A DNA stretch of 48,944 nucleotides. Origin: an uncultured Methylococcaceae bacterium. Lineage in GTDB: Bacteria > Pseudomonadota > Gammaproteobacteria > Methylococcales > Methylomonadaceae. The position numbers were made by a program, and so were the translations under genes. Of the stretch, positions 46,882 through 48,944 are shown in pieces (positions within the stretch are counted from its first letter, which is position 1; every line of letters starts with the position of its first letter). The notes under the pieces are model-generated. The model was given only the letters and a program-made list of their open reading frames with translations. It ran no database searches and had not been told where the DNA came from. The stretch is taken from assembly GCA_903927955.1 (NCBI GenBank), contig CAIYOW010000091.1:1-48944 (forward strand), given 5' to 3'.

Positions 46882-46957
46882 GCCCAGGTAGCTCAGTCGG
46901 TAGAGCAAAGGATTGAAAATCCTTGTGTCGACGGTTCGATTCCGCCCCTGGGCACCA
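46882..46957 (+). tRNA. tRNA-Phe (GAA), copy 2
   Basis: The second copy is identical in all 76 bases to the first, after a 36-base AT-rich spacer, with the same anticodon GAA and encoded CCA. The pair is probably co-transcribed. Confidence 0.97.
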
Positions 46958-47023
46958 TCACCCCCCATCAAGCATTTACAGCCTAAACAGACACTTAATT
47001 ACCTATGACAAAGGGTATGACAA

Positions 47024-48781
47024 TTGTCTTACAAATTTAACAGAAATCAACGTATAAAATGTGTAGAATTAAGCCCATCGGAAAGCATTTTAGCTGGGCC
47101 TTGGCAAACTAAACATAGAAAAATGATTGATAAAGTTGAGCAATTGCCTGTTTTAATGAGCCAAAACCCATTGTCTTGGCTCATTATCGGTATTGCCGCT
47201 GTTAGCTGTATAACATTTGTCATTGCTGCACTCCGAAATCGACCTCAGACACTCTTCTTTGCATTGACACTTTCAATTACCAGTTTAATTGTTGTCAGCA
47301 ATGGGCAGGACACAACAATTCATGCATGGCGAAGTTTGTACTTATTTGAAAGCCTAAAAGCCAATCACCTTGATCTACTGCTGACGCTCGACAATATATC
47401 ACTGCCCATTTTTTATTTTTACAGCCCGCTGACCTACGAGCTGACCTGGCCTTTTTTGTGGATGGGCTTCACCGCTTTACAATCGATCAGGATCATCGCC
47501 TCGCTTGGTTTTATCCTAATGGCTTATAGTGCACGCACTATGATTTGCAGGGCTATTGATCCGCTTGCGCAGGATTACAAAATCGCTTCACTGCTAGGCG
47601 TGGTTTTTTTATCGGTGAACTATGTTTACCATAACTACCTAACTAGGGGCGCGCTGCCCGAAGCTTTATCTTATGCCTTAGTGCCGATCATTATTGTCAG
47701 CTTACTGGATAACAAATATTTGTTATCCATGCTATTGATTGCGTTACAAATAATGGTGCATCCCGTTTTATTTGTCCAGTCATTTAGCGCAGAAGCCGTT
47801 ATATTGCTAATGCTAGATAAGCAATTTTTTTCAAAAACATGGAAAATTGCATCCGTTTACGGCAGTGCTATGGTACTTTCTTCCCCTTTGTGGTTTTTTG
47901 GGCTGGCAAACAAAACATCAATTGACGGCATTAATGGGTTACCCATTAAGTTTGAGGACACGTTCGTCTCTTTAACAAGCATCGTTAGCTTGGAAGATTA
48001 TATCGGCGTGGGTTTTTTTATCGTATCAATCCTATTGATAGTGGTAATCAACACCCATCGCACTTTAACGTGGCAAACAATACTCGGCATCATCGCGTTT
48101 ACAGCAACACTGCTAATCCAGTTGGAGTCATTCAAACCCTGGATTAGCTCCCTACCTATAATTAATATGTCGCTATTTATTTGGCGCTGGAGCTTTGTAT
48201 CGGCAATTATAGGTGTCACCGTCATTGCTGTACTATGGAAAAATTGCACCAGCCACCTTATTGTACATACGCTTATTATTTTATCGGCAACTCCTGTCTA
48301 CAACGCACTGGAAATCCGACTGACAGCAGCCAATTTTTTTAAACCAGACCCCGATCCGCCCATCAACTTTAAAGAATTGTTTGCTAAAATAGACGGATAT
48401 CATACGTGGGGCTTTGGCGAATTCATGCCCAATTACACAACCATGCCCGATGGTTGCAAAACAGTTGATAAAGACCACAGCCAGCTAGTAGACTATGCCC
48501 AGCTTAGAGAAAAGCCCATGGCCGTAAAGGGCACGGTTGCGATACCTAATGCCCCTATCGGCATCGTAAAGTATTTGCGTGACGGCGAACAAGCCCAAAA
48601 CTTGTCCGTTTGTGACGGGCAATTGCTAATACCGGTCACCCACCCGCAAACAACCATTACCGCCCAAGAAGATTTTATGATGCAACACCCGTTAATTCGG
48701 TTTGCTCTGCCGGTTTTGGTGTTGCTGGCTATTGTTGCGGTGTTATTGACTCAGCATAAACACCGTTACCGTGCCATTTAA
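47024..48781 (+). CDS. Multi-spanning membrane protein, GT-C/PTPS-related fold
   Basis: The protein of up to 585 residues has about ten hydrophobic segments, a large non-membrane part near 440-545 and a final helix (FALPVLVLLAIVAVLL). The first loop, GQDTTIHAWRSLYLFESLKANH, followed by ISLPIFYFYSPLTYELTWP, resembles the membrane glycosyltransferases of the GT-C type and the family called 6-pyruvoyl-tetrahydropterin synthase-related. A lipid-linked sugar donor is therefore likely, but unproved. Start choice is difficult: the TTG at 47024 has AAAGGG eight bases upstream, and ATGs at 47123 and 47156 would give shorter forms. It lies just before ugd, and both could serve cell-surface glycans. Confidence 0.65.
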   Translation: MSYKFNRNQRIKCVELSPSESILAGPWQTKHRKMIDKVEQLPVLMSQNPLSWLIIGIAAVSCITFVIAALRNRPQTLFFALTLSITSLIVVSNGQDTTIHAWRSLYLFESLKANHLDLLLTLDNISLPIFYFYSPLTYELTWPFLWMGFTALQSIRIIASLGFILMAYSARTMICRAIDPLAQDYKIASLLGVVFLSVNYVYHNYLTRGALPEALSYALVPIIIVSLLDNKYLLSMLLIALQIMVHPVLFVQSFSAEAVILLMLDKQFFSKTWKIASVYGSAMVLSSPLWFFGLANKTSIDGINGLPIKFEDTFVSLTSIVSLEDYIGVGFFIVSILLIVVINTHRTLTWQTILGIIAFTATLLIQLESFKPWISSLPIINMSLFIWRWSFVSAIIGVTVIAVLWKNCTSHLIVHTLIILSATPVYNALEIRLTAANFFKPDPDPPINFKELFAKIDGYHTWGFGEFMPNYTTMPDGCKTVDKDHSQLVDYAQLREKPMAVKGTVAIPNAPIGIVKYLRDGEQAQNLSVCDGQLLIPVTHPQTTITAQEDFMMQHPLIRFALPVLVLLAIVAVLLTQHKHRYRAI

Positions 48782-48899
48782 GAAAGCTTTAACAAATTAA
48801 TGCTACTATCCATCAAAAGAGCCAAAGATTTGCCGGTGTTTTGTCGGACAAGTGGCAGTAATTAAATATCTCTCAAACAATTCTAAAAAGATTACGCAC

Positions 48900-48944
48900 A
48901 TGAAAATAGCTGTCGCTGGTACGGGTTATGTCGGTCTATCAAAC
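48900..48944 (+). CDS. ugd: UDP-glucose 6-dehydrogenase, first 15 codons (cut by window edge)
   Basis: Only MKIAVAGTGYVGLSN is visible. It is the Rossmann start typical of Ugd, which oxidises UDP-glucose to UDP-glucuronate. Related nucleotide-sugar dehydrogenases (GDP-mannose, UDP-ManNAc) share parts of the motif, but the pattern GTGYVGLSN is most like Ugd. It follows the GT-C-like membrane gene by 118 bases. Uronic acid would suit capsule synthesis. Confidence 0.7.
   Translation, partial: MKIAVAGTGYVGLSN

Noticed and set aside
1-48944. CRISPR arrays, prophage genes and toxin-antitoxin pairs
   Set aside because: No regular direct repeats with spacers, no phage structural genes and no toxin-antitoxin pair are visible in the window.

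Overview
The window reads as chromosome of a gammaproteobacterium. The uvrD, yoaA-tsaB, rlmG, yeiP/efpL, rsxB, cutA-dsbD, fxsA and ldtD/mepK-type genes all match gammaproteobacterial families. A di-haem CoxB, a sulfide-oxidation operon and a hyp operon would suit a methanotroph of the Methylococcales or a similar respiratory lithotroph. That placement is inference, because no methane oxidation gene lies in the window.

Layout. 1-2178 (minus): coxB-coxA, with two cytochrome c domains at the C-terminus of CoxB. 2179-6396: a gap holding a possible structured RNA, a cold-shock gene, then rlmG and efpL (both ribosome-related), a stand-alone rsxB and an outer-membrane barrel. 6506-12219 (minus): a sulfide-oxidation unit of persulfide dioxygenase-rhodanese fusion, sulfide:quinone reductase, SulP transporter and sigma-54 activator. 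A near-consensus -24/-12 promoter and strong palindromes lie upstream of its first gene. 12606-15146: a convergent L,D-transpeptidase and M15-type peptidase, matching the E. coli ycbB/ycbK pair. 15250-15520: decayed transposase pieces.

15585-32907 (minus) is a long surface-polysaccharide cluster. It holds two capsule-export genes (KpsE- and KpsD-like), the complete dTDP-L-rhamnose set (rfbC-B-D-A), a 1308-residue multidomain glycosyltransferase, two paralogous sulfotransferases, a GT61-type enzyme, a secreted barrel-like protein and an unknown gene. The part from 15585 to 22200 is visibly AT-rich. I read this as a locus for a sulfated, rhamnose-containing capsule or exopolysaccharide. KpsM/KpsT-type transporter genes are not in view. 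33066-36129 (minus): cutA-dsbD-tlpA for metal tolerance and periplasmic thiol reduction, with a duplicated sensor domain in DsbD. 36227-46602: fxsA, a small membrane protein, then a tight plus-strand run uvrD-yoaA-tsaB-hypF-hypC-hypD-hypE joining DNA repair, tRNA t6A modification and [NiFe]-hydrogenase maturation. 46603-48944: a REP-like palindrome, two identical tRNA-Phe genes, a GT-C-like membrane protein and the first codons of ugd.

How it fits together. Sulfide oxidation and hydrogenase maturation point to inorganic electron donors feeding a respiratory chain that ends in the CoxAB oxidase. The capsule locus would consume dTDP-rhamnose and PAPS. The most distinctive systems are the apparently autoregulated sigma-54 sulfide operon, whose activator lacks the usual cysteine sensor, and the sulfotransferase-rich capsule locus, in which a degenerate sulfotransferase-like domain is fused to a tandem glycosyltransferase.
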